Under the pieces are notes generated by a model. The model was not told the origin of the DNA and did no database searches. It saw only the letters and a program-made list of their open reading frames with translations. A DNA stretch of 45,765 nt from Prevotella sp. (GTDB taxonomy: Bacteria > Bacteroidota > Bacteroidia > Bacteroidales > Bacteroidaceae): assembly GCA_016291005.1 (NCBI GenBank), contig JAEEVT010000007.1, positions 1-45,765 of the forward strand, written 5' to 3'. Positions within the stretch are counted from its first letter, which is position 1. Every line of letters starts with the position of its first letter. Position numbers and translations under genes: made by a program. Positions 7,579-16,459 of the stretch are shown one piece after another.

Positions 7579-9039
7579 TCAATTGTCTTTCCAGAACGCT
7601 CTTGTGAAAAGTACCAGCACGGACAAAATCTCCAGACGTCCGACAAGCATGAGGAACGAGCACGCCCACTTGATATAGTCTGGCAGTTCTGCCCACGTCA
7701 TCACGGGACCTATCTGACTGTCCAAAGATGCACCGACATTACTCATACAGCTTAGCGAGATAATCATGGAATTGGTAAAATCGATACCTGCCACTATCAT
7801 AATCGTCGCCGTGAAAATCACCATCATCGAATATATCGCAAAGAATGCTAGCAGCGAAGTGAGCTTCTGCTGGGGAATTGCCTGTTCGTTCACTTTGACA
7901 GGCAGCACGGCATTGGGATGCAGGATTTTGCGGAACTCGTTTCTCAACACCTTGAACACCATGATGCCGCGAATGCACTTGAAACCTCCAGTAGTCGATC
8001 CTGAGCAGGCTCCGAGGAACATCAAGCAACACAATACGACCCACGTAATGTGTGGCCACATGCCCACCTCGTCGTTGAAGAGTCCTGTCGTCGTCATGAA
8101 CGACACCACTTGGAACAGTCCGGAGCGGAAAGCATGTTCCATGCCGTAGCCCTTGAGGTGCATCAGCAGGCACATTATAAATAAGGTGGAGGAGGTAATG
8201 ATGAAGATGAAGGTCTTGAATTCGGAACTCTTCAGCAAGGCGCCGACTTTCAGCTTGAAAATGGCCATGTAGAGCATGGCGAAATTGATGCCTGCCAAGA
8301 ACTGGAAGAGTATGCTGACATACTCGATGCTGGGCGAGTTGAAGTAGGTGGTCGAGTCGTCGTGGGTGGCAAAACCACCAGTAGCTGTTGTAGTCATCGC
8401 GTAGTTGATGCTGTCGAACCAGTTCATACCGCAAAGGTAGAAAGACCCGACGCAGGCTAAGGTCAGTCCCAGATAGATGGTCCAAATCCATTTGGCCATT
8501 GTCGACAGACGAGGATGCATCTTCGAGCGCATCGGTCCTGTAGCCTCTGCTGCGAACACCTTCACGCTACCGCTACCTACCATCGAGGGCAGAATGGCTA
8601 TGGTGAAGAAGACGATTCCCAAACCGCCTATCCACTGTGTCTGTGTGCGCCAATAAAGGATGCTGTGTGGCAACCATTCCACACGTTTCAGAATAGTGGC
8701 TCCTGTGGTGGTGAAACCCGACATCGTTTCAAAGAAGGCATCGGTAACATTGGGGATATAGCCTCCGATGAGGAAGGGTAACATGCCAAAGAATGAGAAG
8801 ATGATCCACGTTGTCGTCACAAGGAAGTAACTATCGCGACGACTCAGACTGTTGTTGGCATTACGTCCCATGTATTTAAAGATGAAACCGGCAGTGATGG
8901 TCAGTATGCTGGAGATGAGGAAGGCCAGCAGGTCATCCTCGCCATAATAGATGGAAATGATGACGCAAATGCCCAGCAGCGCTCCCAACAGGAACAGTAG
9001 CGAACCGATAATCTTATATACCAGAGGGAAGTTTACCAC
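7579..9039 (-). CDS. trkH: TrkH-family potassium uptake channel protein
   Basis: This inner-membrane pore subunit takes up K+ with the cytoplasmic regulator TrkA, encoded just upstream. The 486-residue protein is strongly hydrophobic. It shows the four pore-loop repeats with their filter motifs: MSGFTTTGAT, MTTTATGGF, SFMTTTGLF and SCMSNVGAS. The ARG/GSTTGGFKCIRG-like stretch (CSGSTTGGFKCIRG) before repeat four is also typical. The start MVNFPLVYKIIG leads directly into the first membrane helix. Confidence 0.95.
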   Translation of the reverse strand: MVNFPLVYKIIGSLLFLLGALLGICVIISIYYGEDDLLAFLISSILTITAGFIFKYMGRNANNSLSRRDSYFLVTTTWIIFSFFGMLPFLIGGYIPNVTDAFFETMSGFTTTGATILKRVEWLPHSILYWRTQTQWIGGLGIVFFTIAILPSMVGSGSVKVFAAEATGPMRSKMHPRLSTMAKWIWTIYLGLTLACVGSFYLCGMNWFDSINYAMTTTATGGFATHDDSTTYFNSPSIEYVSILFQFLAGINFAMLYMAIFKLKVGALLKSSEFKTFIFIITSSTLFIMCLLMHLKGYGMEHAFRSGLFQVVSFMTTTGLFNDEVGMWPHITWVVLCCLMFLGACSGSTTGGFKCIRGIMVFKVLRNEFRKILHPNAVLPVKVNEQAIPQQKLTSLLAFFAIYSMMVIFTATIMIVAGIDFTNSMIISLSCMSNVGASLDSQIGPVMTWAELPDYIKWACSFLMLVGRLEILSVLVLFTRAFWKDN

Positions 9040-9040
9040 G

Positions 9041-9100
9041 TTTTTTGTTTATTGTTTACCGTTTACAGTTTATTGTTTACCGTTTATTGATTATTGTTCA
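9041..9100. repeat. Simple repeat between trkA and trkH
   Basis: The intergenic stretch is built from words such as GTTTATT, GTTTACC and GTTTACAG repeated with about 7-9 base spacing. Other gene junctions in this window are also made of short degenerate repeats, with different base words. No gene or clear regulatory signal was seen in it. Confidence 0.7.
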
Positions 9101-10462
9101 AAGTGAGAAGATTGATGATTTCTTAAAATAGTTCTCTACCTTCTTCAATTGTTGCTCGTGGCAGAAAACCATCACCGAGTCACCTGCCTCGATCTGCGTG
9201 TTACCATTGACCAGGATGCCCTGCTCCTTACGGACCAAGCCACCAATGGTCACGCCAAAGGGTAAACCGAGTTCCTTGACGGGCTTTTTGGTGACCTTGG
9301 AACCCTCTGCAGCTACAAACTCAGCCACGTCGGAGTCGACAAGCATCAAGGAACGTACGTTGCTGACATCGGCATCCAGCATCATCTGATAGATGTGGCT
9401 GGCGGCCAGCGTCTTCTTGTTGATGATGGTACCAATGTCCAAGCTCTCGGCCATCTCCACATAATCGAGGTTTTCCACCATCGCCACCGTCTTGCGGACA
9501 CCTAAGCGTTTGGCCGTCAGACAAGCCAGGATGTTGGTTTCGGCATTGCCAGTCAGGGCTACAAAGGCCTGCGTGTTCTGGATGCCTTCGTCCTGCAAGA
9601 GACCAATGTCTCGTCCGTCACCATGAATAATCATCACGTCCAAGTCGGAGAGTTTCTCGTTGAGTCGTTCGCAACGTGCAGCATCCTGCTCGATAATCTT
9701 TAGGTTCATGTAGTCAGGAACTATCTTGGCCACACGGACGGCAGTACGTCCGCCACCCATGATGATGACGTTCTTGACATCGGCATAATGCTCCTTGCCG
9801 GAAATCTGACGAATATAGGGGATGTACTCACGGGTGGTCATGAAGTAGGCCAGGTCGTTGACGTGCAGTTCGTCGTTACCACCAGGAACCAACGTTTCCC
9901 CATGACGCTTGATAGCCACAATAAGATACGGGTCTTCCGGACCGCAAAGCGTACGTAGGGGTTTGTTCAATATCTCACAGGTTTCGCGTAACTTGATACC
10001 CAGCATGACGAGGGCTCCACCGTGCACGTCCCAACGCTGACGGGCCCACGACATTTTCAGTCCGTTGGTGATGTCAACGGCAGCCAACACCTCTGGGAAG
10101 ATGAGCGAGTTGATGCCCATCTTTACGAAGAATTCCTTGCGTGCAGGGTCGAGATATTCGAAGTTGTCGATGCGCGCAACAGTCTTCTTCGCCCCTAAGG
10201 CATGAGCTAACATGCAGGCGGTCATATTGCGACTCTCGTCAGGAGTCACACCGACAAAGAGGTCGGCATGTTCCACATCAGCATCCTTGAGCGTCGTGAT
10301 GCTGGTGGGGCGGCCTTGTAACGTCATGATGTCATATCGACTGTCGAGGTCGCCCAGACGGTTTGGGTCTTCGTCTATCAGCACGCAGTCCTGATGGTCG
10401 CGTGACAGCAGTTTCGACAGGTGAGTACCCACGGCACCTGCACCGGCTATGATGATCTTCAT
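9098..10462 (-). CDS. trkA: Trk system potassium transporter regulatory protein TrkA
   Basis: TrkA is the peripheral NAD(H)/nucleotide-binding subunit that gates TrkH. The 454-residue protein has two RCK halves. The first starts MKIIIAGAGAVGTHLSKLLS with an acidic CVLIDEDPNRL; the second starts VIIMGGGRTAVRVAKIV with LKIIEQDAARC. Each is followed by an RCK_C lobe (for example SKVTKKPVKELGLPFGV). Length and two-fold design match the family. It is the middle gene of dxs-trkA-trkH. Confidence 0.95.
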   Translation of the reverse strand: MKIIIAGAGAVGTHLSKLLSRDHQDCVLIDEDPNRLGDLDSRYDIMTLQGRPTSITTLKDADVEHADLFVGVTPDESRNMTACMLAHALGAKKTVARIDNFEYLDPARKEFFVKMGINSLIFPEVLAAVDITNGLKMSWARQRWDVHGGALVMLGIKLRETCEILNKPLRTLCGPEDPYLIVAIKRHGETLVPGGNDELHVNDLAYFMTTREYIPYIRQISGKEHYADVKNVIIMGGGRTAVRVAKIVPDYMNLKIIEQDAARCERLNEKLSDLDVMIIHGDGRDIGLLQDEGIQNTQAFVALTGNAETNILACLTAKRLGVRKTVAMVENLDYVEMAESLDIGTIINKKTLAASHIYQMMLDADVSNVRSLMLVDSDVAEFVAAEGSKVTKKPVKELGLPFGVTIGGLVRKEQGILVNGNTQIEAGDSVMVFCHEQQLKKVENYFKKSSIFSL

Positions 10463-10495
10463 TGCACCTCTTAATTCTAAACTCTAAATTATTGA

Positions 10496-10508
10496 TTGCC
10501 GCAGGCAA
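10496..10508. repeat. Intergenic hairpin in simple repeat (family A)
   Basis: TTGCC-GCA-GGCAA forms a perfect 5-bp stem in the gap between dxs and trkA. It is flanked by CTAAATTATTGA on the left and CAACTCTTATTCC on the right. Similar hairpins with different stem bases occur at 15073, 27880, 28066, 32302 and 37471. Confidence 0.6.
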
Positions 10509-10520
10509 CAACTCTTATTC

Positions 10521-12422
10521 CTAACTCTTAATTCCATATTCCGCAAGGATTGCCTTTTTGATGCTTTCCTTGTCGATGCCGACGATGGCACGAAGTTCGC
10601 TGACCTTGCCGTGCTCCACAAAGGCATCAGGCAGACCCAGCCGATGGATAGTGGGCTGATAGCCGTGGTCGCTCATCCACTCTAAGACAGCAGAGCCCAT
10701 ACCACCTTTACGCACACCATCCTCGATGGTAATCACCTTCTGGAACTTACGTCCTATCTCATGCAGCATGTCTTCGTCCAACGGTTTCAGGAAGCGCAGG
10801 TCGTAGTGGGCTACGGACTTGTTTGTCACGATGTCATCGCGACTTGCTGAACACTCGTCGATGGCCTCGGCGGCTGTGGAGCCGATGGGGCCTATGGTGA
10901 TGACGGCCACATCGTTGCCGTCGCGCAACTTACGTCCCTTGCCGACAGGAACTTTCTCCAACGGACAATGCCAGTCGACTAAAGACCCACAGCCGCGAGG
11001 ATAACGGATGACGAAAGGTCCCATGTCGGGCAGCTGTGCCGTGTACATCAGTCGGCGCAGTTCATGTTCGTCCATCGGCGAGGCTATGGTGAGGTTGGGA
11101 ATGGGGCGCAGGGCTGCCATATCGAAAGCACCATGATGTGTCGGACCGTCTTCTCCGACCAGTCCGGCACGATCCAGACAGATGACGACATTGAGTTTGA
11201 GGATAGCCACATCGTGGATGATGTTGTCGTAAGAGCGCTGGGCAAAGGCACTATAAATATTACAGAAAGGAAGCAGTCCCTCTTTGGCCATACCGCCCGA
11301 GAAGGTTACGGCATGTCCCTCGGCAATGCCAACGTCGAAGGTGCGCTCTGGCATCTCCTTCATCATGATATTCAAGGAACAGCCTGTAGGCATAGCGGGG
11401 GTAACACCGACTATCTTTGGATTCTCGCGGGCCAGTTCCAACAATGTCTCGCCGAAGACATCCTGGAAACGTGGTGGCGTATTACTGGTGTCCTTGATGA
11501 TACGCTCACCTGTTTCGGCATCGAACTTACCTGGGGCGTGCCAAACCGTCACATCCTTCTCGGCAGGAGCATAGCCGTGACCCTTCTGCGTATGCAGATG
11601 CAACAGTTTGGGACCTTTCATGTCCTTCAACTGGCGCAGGATACGTACCAACTCCTTCACGTCGTGACCCTTGAAAGGTCCAAAGTAACGGATGTCCATA
11701 CCCTCGAAAACGTTCTGCTGGTGCGAGATGGCCGACTTCAAGGCGTTGGTCAGACGGATGAGTCCACGACGGCGGTCGTCCTCCATCAGGCCAATCTTAT
11801 GCAGCCAGCGCGTCACCTTGAAGCGCAGGGCGTTATAGGTCTCGTTGGTGTTCAGCGAGAGCAGGTACTCCTGCATACCCCCCACAGCCCTGTCGATGGA
11901 CATGTTGTTATCGTTCAGGATGATAAGCATGTCGTTATCCGTCGACGACACGTTGTTCAAACCTTCAAAAGCCAGACCGCCGGACATGGCACCGTCGCCG
12001 ATGACGGCAACCACTTTACGGTGGTTGTCTTTGTTGGCTACTGCCATTCCAAGGGCGGCAGAGATGCTGTTGGAGGCGTGACCGCACATGAAGCTGTCGT
12101 ACTCGCTCTCCTCTGGTGACGGGAAAGGCCTCAAGCCTCCTAACTTGCGGTTGGTACAGAACTTCTCCCGACGACCTGTCAGGATCTTGTGTCCATAAGC
12201 CTGATGGCCTACATCCCAGACGATACGGTCGTCAGGGGTGTTGTAGACATAATGTAACGCCACCGTCAATTCAACAGCGCCGAGACTGGAAGCCAGGTGT
12301 CCAGGATTAACCGAAAGTTCCTGCACGATGACTTCGCGCAACTCCCTACACAGCTCAGGTAACTCGTCGACAGTAAGTTTCCTGAGGTCTTCAGGATATC
12401 TGATATCTTTTAGTAATTCCAC
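10521..12422 (-). CDS. dxs: 1-deoxy-D-xylulose-5-phosphate synthase
   Basis: It condenses pyruvate and glyceraldehyde 3-phosphate, the first step of the MEP isoprenoid pathway, which also feeds thiamine and pyridoxal. The 633-residue protein has the thiamine diphosphate motif GDGAMSGG...NDNNMSI (about residues 145-175) and [16 protein letters not shown] near the N-terminus. The central domain includes [13 protein letters not shown] and [15 protein letters not shown] (catalytic Glu). [19 protein letters not shown] loop and the transketolase C-domain follow. Its promoter faces away from lplA. Confidence 0.97.
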   Translation of the reverse strand: MELLKDIRYPEDLRKLTVDELPELCRELREVIVQELSVNPGHLASSLGAVELTVALHYVYNTPDDRIVWDVGHQAYGHKILTGRREKFCTNRKLGGLRPFPSPEESEYDSFMCGHASNSISAALGMAVANKDNHRKVVAVIGDGAMSGGLAFEGLNNVSSTDNDMLIILNDNNMSIDRAVGGMQEYLLSLNTNETYNALRFKVTRWLHKIGLMEDDRRRGLIRLTNALKSAISHQQNVFEGMDIRYFGPFKGHDVKELVRILRQLKDMKGPKLLHLHTQKGHGYAPAEKDVTVWHAPGKFDAETGERIIKDTSNTPPRFQDVFGETLLELARENPKIVGVTPAMPTGCSLNIMMKEMPERTFDVGIAEGHAVTFSGGMAKEGLLPFCNIYSAFAQRSYDNIIHDVAILKLNVVICLDRAGLVGEDGPTHHGAFDMAALRPIPNLTIASPMDEHELRRLMYTAQLPDMGPFVIRYPRGCGSLVDWHCPLEKVPVGKGRKLRDGNDVAVITIGPIGSTAAEAIDECSASRDDIVTNKSVAHYDLRFLKPLDEDMLHEIGRKFQKVITIEDGVRKGGMGSAVLEWMSDHGYQPTIHRLGLPDAFVEHGKVSELRAIVGIDKESIKKAILAEYGIKS

Positions 12423-12443
12423 TATTTTATTGTCTATGACGCT

Positions 12444-12452
12444 GCAAAGATA
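12444..12452 (-). promoter_or_regulatory. dxs promoter -7 box
   Basis: The minus strand reads TATCTTTGC, with TTTGC 18 bases upstream (12471-12475), matching the Bacteroidetes TTTG / TAnnTTTG arrangement. It lies about 20 bases before the dxs ATG. Confidence 0.75.
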
Positions 12453-12515
12453 CGAAAACTAAAGGTATTTGCAAAATAAAAACCAAAAATCCTTGCATTT
12501 TACATAAATTCTTCA

Positions 12516-12523
12516 TATTTTTG
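12516..12523 (+). promoter_or_regulatory. lplA-gcv promoter -7 box
   Basis: TATTTTTG, with TTG (12493-12495) 20 bases upstream, fits the Bacteroidetes promoter. The TTG that the ORF track uses as the lplA start (12521) lies inside this box, so translation must begin at the ATG at 12545. Confidence 0.7.
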
Positions 12524-12544
12524 CAAGGCAATAGCATAAAACCG

Positions 12545-13516
12545 ATGACACATATCACTTTGCCTACCGATGAGGCAAGACCTTTATCCTTCTATCTGGC
12601 TATGGAGGAATATGTCGCCCGCTGCATGACAGTCCCAGACTGTTTTATGATGTGGCAGGTGAAGCCAAGTGTCATCTTCGGAAGGAACCAGCTGATTGAG
12701 AACGAGGTTAATCTGGACTTCTGCCGTTCGCACGACATCTCCATCTACCGCCGCAAGAGCGGTGGCGGGTGTGTCTATGCAGACATGTCGAACGTCATGT
12801 TCTCCTATATCACCAGTGAAGAGCAAGTCGGGTTTACCTTTAACCGCTACATCACGATGATTGTCAATATGTTACGCCGTCTGGGTGTCGATGCTTCAGC
12901 CTCAGGGCGTAACGACGTGATGATAGGCGACCGCAAAGTGTCAGGCAATGCTTTCTATAAGATTCCAGGACGTAGCATTGTTCACGGTACGATGCTTTAC
13001 GACACAAACCTTATTAATATGGTCGGCAGCATCACTCCGTCCGGAACAAAACTGTTGTCGAAGGGCATCTTGAGTGTGCGCCAGCGCATTGCCTTGCTGA
13101 AGGACTATACCGACCTGTCGTTAGACGAGTTCAAGGCTTTTGCCCTCAAGACCATCTGCGACGAGGAGCATGTGTTGACGGAGAAAGACATCAAGTGTAT
13201 CAAAGAGATAGAAAAGGAGTATGACTCGGATGCCTTTATCTTTGGCAAGAACCCCCGCTATACACTTGTGAAGCAGCGCCGCATTGAAGGTGTGGGCGAG
13301 CTGGAAGTGCGTCTCGAACTGAAAAACGGTATCATCAAGGACGTAAACCTCATGGGGGACTACTTCCCAATAGGCGATGTGGATGGTCAGCTGCTTCAAA
13401 AACTTAGGGGTGTTCCTTTGGAACATTGTGCCCTGAGCCGAGCACTCCCATACCGCATCGACGACGTCATCCGGAATCTAGTAAAAGAAGACTTTATTTC
13501 ATTACTTATAGAATAA
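12545..13516 (+). CDS. lplA: Lipoate--protein ligase A
   Basis: LplA activates free lipoate with ATP and attaches it to a lysine of lipoyl-domain proteins, here most likely GcvH. The 323-residue protein has the family motifs FGRNQLIENEVN, RKSGGGCVYADMSNVMFSYI (about 70-90, the RRxSGGG loop), GRNDVMIGDRKVSGNAFY and HGTMLYDTNL. A C-terminal accessory domain follows (ISLDEF... region to GVPLEHCALSRAL). It lies 14 bases upstream of gcvT and probably heads a six-gene operon for glycine cleavage. Confidence 0.93.
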   Translation: MTHITLPTDEARPLSFYLAMEEYVARCMTVPDCFMMWQVKPSVIFGRNQLIENEVNLDFCRSHDISIYRRKSGGGCVYADMSNVMFSYITSEEQVGFTFNRYITMIVNMLRRLGVDASASGRNDVMIGDRKVSGNAFYKIPGRSIVHGTMLYDTNLINMVGSITPSGTKLLSKGILSVRQRIALLKDYTDLSLDEFKAFALKTICDEEHVLTEKDIKCIKEIEKEYDSDAFIFGKNPRYTLVKQRRIEGVGELEVRLELKNGIIKDVNLMGDYFPIGDVDGQLLQKLRGVPLEHCALSRALPYRIDDVIRNLVKEDFISLLIE

Positions 13517-13530
13517 AACTTATCTGTTTT

Positions 13531-14631
13531 ATGGAAAACAAAAGAACCTGTCTTTATGACAAACATGTTGCCTTAGGGGCGCTTATCTCACCTTTCGGCG
13601 GTTTCGACATGCCTATACAGTATAGTGGTATTGTCGACGAGCATCTGGCCGTTCGTCAGGCATGTGGCGTTTTCGACGTCAGCCACATGGGCGAGGTACT
13701 TGTCAGCGGTCCTGAGGCTGAACGGTATGTGAATCACATCTTTACCAACGACGTTACGAAGGTTGCCAACGGTAAGATACTCTATGGCATGATGTGCTAC
13801 GAGGACGGTGGTGTGGTGGACGACCTATTAATATATAAGGTGGCGGCTGACCGTTACTTCCTGGTCATCAATGCGTCCAATATCGATAAGGACTGGGCCT
13901 GGATACAAGAGCAGGCCAAAGGCTATGACGTCACGCTGGAACACCAAAGCGAACAGTATGGTGAACTGGCCGTACAGGGGCCTGAGGCAGAGCGGGTGAT
14001 GGAAGAGGTGCTCCAAATTCCCTGCCAGGAACTGACTTTCTATACCTTTAAGGGCATGAAGCTTCCAGAGGCGGAGGGCGTAGTTATCGTCAGCCGCACA
14101 GGCTATACGGGTGAGGACGGCTTTGAGATTTATGCCACTCCTGGATATATCAACGACTGTTGGGACAAACTGATAGCCAGCGGATGCTGCAAGCCTTGTG
14201 GACTGGGCTGTCGCGACACCCTGCGTTTTGAGGTGGGACTACCGCTCTATGGCGATGAGTTGTCTGAAGAGATCACACCCGTGATGGCAGGTCTGAGCAT
14301 GTTTGTGAGACTCGACAAGGAGGAGTTTATAGGCAAAGAAGCTTTAGCGCGCCAAAAGGCCGAAGGTCCCAGCCGCAAACTCGTCGGCATCGAGTTGGCA
14401 GACAAAGCCATTCCTCGTCACGGATATACCGTCCTGAAGGATGGTGAAGCCATTGGCGAAGTGACCACAGGCTACCACACCATTTCTACTGACAAGAGCG
14501 TCTGTATGGCTCTTATCGACGCCCAGTATGCCACTTTAGGGACGGAGGTCGAGATACAGATTCGCAAGAAGGTGTTCCCAGGGAAAGTGGTGAAAAAGCA
14601 ATTCTATAACAAAAACTACAAGAAAGATTAA
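13531..14631 (+). CDS. gcvT: Glycine cleavage system aminomethyltransferase (T-protein)
   Basis: GcvT moves the aminomethyl carbon from lipoylated GcvH to tetrahydrofolate and releases ammonia. The ATG at 13531 starts MENKRTCLYDKHVALGA. The longer ORF-track start lies within lplA and is rejected. The 366-residue length is normal. Family motifs include FGGFDMPIQYSGIVDEHLAVR, GVFDVSHMGEV (with the folate-site Asp), GYTGEDGFEIY, CGLGCRDTLRFEVGLPLYG and a C-terminal barrel GEVTTGYHT. It is the second gene of the lplA-gcv-lpd cluster. Confidence 0.97.
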   Translation: MENKRTCLYDKHVALGALISPFGGFDMPIQYSGIVDEHLAVRQACGVFDVSHMGEVLVSGPEAERYVNHIFTNDVTKVANGKILYGMMCYEDGGVVDDLLIYKVAADRYFLVINASNIDKDWAWIQEQAKGYDVTLEHQSEQYGELAVQGPEAERVMEEVLQIPCQELTFYTFKGMKLPEAEGVVIVSRTGYTGEDGFEIYATPGYINDCWDKLIASGCCKPCGLGCRDTLRFEVGLPLYGDELSEEITPVMAGLSMFVRLDKEEFIGKEALARQKAEGPSRKLVGIELADKAIPRHGYTVLKDGEAIGEVTTGYHTISTDKSVCMALIDAQYATLGTEVEIQIRKKVFPGKVVKKQFYNKNYKKD

Positions 14632-14678
14632 AGATTTAAGATTAAAGACTAAAATTTAATATTTAATTGAGAAGGATT

Positions 14679-15059
14679 ATGGCAAAAGTAATTGAAGGAC
14701 TCTACTATTCTGAGTCGCATGAGTTTGTACGTGTAGAAGGTGACTTTGGTTTTATCGGCATTACCGACTATGCCCAGAATGCGTTAGGTAATGTGGTGTA
14801 TGTCGACGTGCCTGAGGTGGACGACGAAGTGTCTGCTGGCGAGGAGTTTGGCGCCGTAGAGAGCGTCAAAGCAGCTTCCGACCTGATATCGCCTGTAACG
14901 GGTGTCGTCGTCGAGGTGAATGAAAGCCTTGAGGACGAGCCAGAACGCATCAATGCCGACGCCTATGAGAACTGGATCATCAAGGTCTCGCTGGCTGACA
15001 AATCGGAACTCGATAACCTCATGGACGCGAAAGCATACGCTGCTTTCTGCGAGAAATAA
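14679..15059 (+). CDS. gcvH: Glycine cleavage system H protein
   Basis: GcvH is the lipoyl carrier shuttling the aminomethyl group between the P, T and L proteins. The 126-residue protein has the lipoylation site ESVKAASD with the acceptor at Lys64. It also has ITDYAQNALGNVVYVDVPEV and the C-terminal ENWIIKVSLAD. I chose the ATG at 14679 (MAKVIEGLYYSESHEF); the TTG at 14667 in the ORF track has no family support. The gap before it is a simple repeat of AAGATTAAAG/ATTTAAT words. Confidence 0.97.
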   Translation: MAKVIEGLYYSESHEFVRVEGDFGFIGITDYAQNALGNVVYVDVPEVDDEVSAGEEFGAVESVKAASDLISPVTGVVVEVNESLEDEPERINADAYENWIIKVSLADKSELDNLMDAKAYAAFCEK

Positions 15060-15072
15060 TTCTTAATTCCTC

Positions 15073-15085
15073 ATCGCGAAGCGAT
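15073..15085. repeat. Intergenic hairpin in simple repeat (family A)
   Basis: ATCGC-GAA-GCGAT is a perfect 5-bp stem between gcvH and gcvPA. It is followed by AACTCAATATTT and preceded by TCTTAATTCCTC. It belongs to the family of hairpins with variable stems listed under findings. Confidence 0.6.
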
Positions 15086-15115
15086 AACTCAATATTTAAC
15101 ATTCAACATTCTTAA

Positions 15116-16459
15116 ATGTACAAATACTTTCCCCATACTGAGGACGACTTGCAGGCGATGTTGGACAAAGTGGGTGTCGATTCCCTTGATGCCTTGTTCT
15201 CCGACATCCCTGAAGCCATCCGCTTCCGCAGGGACTACCAACTGCCAGAGGCGATGAGCGAACTGGAACTACGGAAGTTCTTCCAGTCTATGACCAGCTT
15301 CACGCTCAACACACCGCTGACGGTATTCGCTGGCGCAGGCATCTACGACCACTATGCTCCATCGATAGTACAGAACCTCATCCAGCGCTCTGAGTTCCTG
15401 ACCAGCTACACGCCCTATCAGGCAGAAATCTCGCAGGGTACGCTGCACTACATCTTTGAATACCAGTCGATGATGGCCGAACTGACAGGTATGGACATCT
15501 CCAATGCCTCGATGTACGATGGTGCTACAGCTACTGCAGAAGCCGTCATGATGGCTTTTGCCAATGCCAAGAAGGCCGATACGGTATTGCTTAGCAGTAC
15601 ACTTGACCCCAAAGTGCGCCAGGTGGTGGAGACCTATGCCCACTATCACGGCATTAAGATCGAGCTGATTGCTGAGGAGAATGGCGTCGTCAACCTCTCA
15701 ACGCTCAACGCCCAACTCTCCACGCTCCAGAGTGTGGCTGGTGTCGTGGTGCAGTCGCCCAACTACTACGGCATCGTAGAGGACTATACTGGTTTTGCCG
15801 ATGCCGTCCATGAGGCGAAGGCGCTCTTCATCGTCAACAGCGTCGCTTTCGACCTCGCCGTACTGAAGACCCCTGCCGAATGGGGTGCCGACATTGCCGT
15901 AGGCGATGGCCAGTCGTTGGGTATTCCCATGAACTTTGGTGGTCCTGGCGTGGGCTATATGTGCTGTACTGAGAAGCTGATTCGCAAACTACCTGGCCGC
16001 ATTGTCGGAATGACGCGCGACAATCGAGGTCAGCGTGCCTTCGTCCTGACGCTACAGGCCCGCGAACAGCATATCCGTCGTCAGAAGGCGACGTCGAACA
16101 TCTGTTCCAACCAGAGCCTGATGGCGCTCTATGTCACTATCTATCTTGCCGTAATGGGTCGTCAGGGTCTGCGCGAAGCTGCTGAACTGTCATACGGCGG
16201 AGCCCACTACCTCTGCGAGGAACTTGTGAAGACGGGCTACTTCCAGTTGAAGTACGACCAGCCTTTCTTCAACGAGTTCTGCGTCACCTACGACGGCGAC
16301 ATCGACGTGCTACAGGCCGAATGTGCCGATGCAGGCTTTATGGCAGGTGTTAAGGTTGACGACCACACGCTGATGTTTGCCGTTACTGAGCAGCGCAGTC
16401 GTGACGAGATAGACGAACTGGTGGATGTCATTAAACAAATCAGGGAGGGCCAAGAATAA
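15116..16459 (+). CDS. gcvPA: Glycine dehydrogenase (decarboxylating) subunit 1
   Basis: This is the non-PLP half of the split P-protein; with GcvPB it decarboxylates glycine. The 447-residue length matches subunit 1. Motifs include MYKYFPHTEDDLQAML, FAGAGIYDHYAPSIV, TSYTPYQAEISQGTLHYIFEYQ, ASMYDGATATAEAVMMA and MNFGGPGVGYMCC. Later come LPGRIVGMTRDNRGQRAFVLTLQAREQHIRR and TSNICSNQSLMAL. An odd stretch, NLSTLNAQLSTLQS (about residues 196-209), is encoded by the repeated DNA word CTCAACGC/CAACTCTC and looks like an inserted simple repeat. The stop overlaps the gcvPB start by one base. Confidence 0.96.
   Translation: MYKYFPHTEDDLQAMLDKVGVDSLDALFSDIPEAIRFRRDYQLPEAMSELELRKFFQSMTSFTLNTPLTVFAGAGIYDHYAPSIVQNLIQRSEFLTSYTPYQAEISQGTLHYIFEYQSMMAELTGMDISNASMYDGATATAEAVMMAFANAKKADTVLLSSTLDPKVRQVVETYAHYHGIKIELIAEENGVVNLSTLNAQLSTLQSVAGVVVQSPNYYGIVEDYTGFADAVHEAKALFIVNSVAFDLAVLKTPAEWGADIAVGDGQSLGIPMNFGGPGVGYMCCTEKLIRKLPGRIVGMTRDNRGQRAFVLTLQAREQHIRRQKATSNICSNQSLMALYVTIYLAVMGRQGLREAAELSYGGAHYLCEELVKTGYFQLKYDQPFFNEFCVTYDGDIDVLQAECADAGFMAGVKVDDHTLMFAVTEQRSRDEIDELVDVIKQIREGQE

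Noticed and set aside
11064-12119. 351-residue plus-strand ORF inside dxs
   Set aside because: It is antisense to a clearly recognisable dxs and has no domain; it is a shadow frame.
12424-12544. Glycine riboswitch ahead of the lplA-gcv cluster
   Set aside because: The space between the promoter and the lplA start is only about 20 bases and the lplA-gcvT gap is 14 bases, too short for an aptamer.
12521-12544. TTG start codons used by the ORF track for lplA, and similarly upstream starts for dnaG and the porin-like gene
   Set aside because: These codons lie inside or upstream of the promoter -7 boxes, so they would not be in the transcript or would be at its extreme end.
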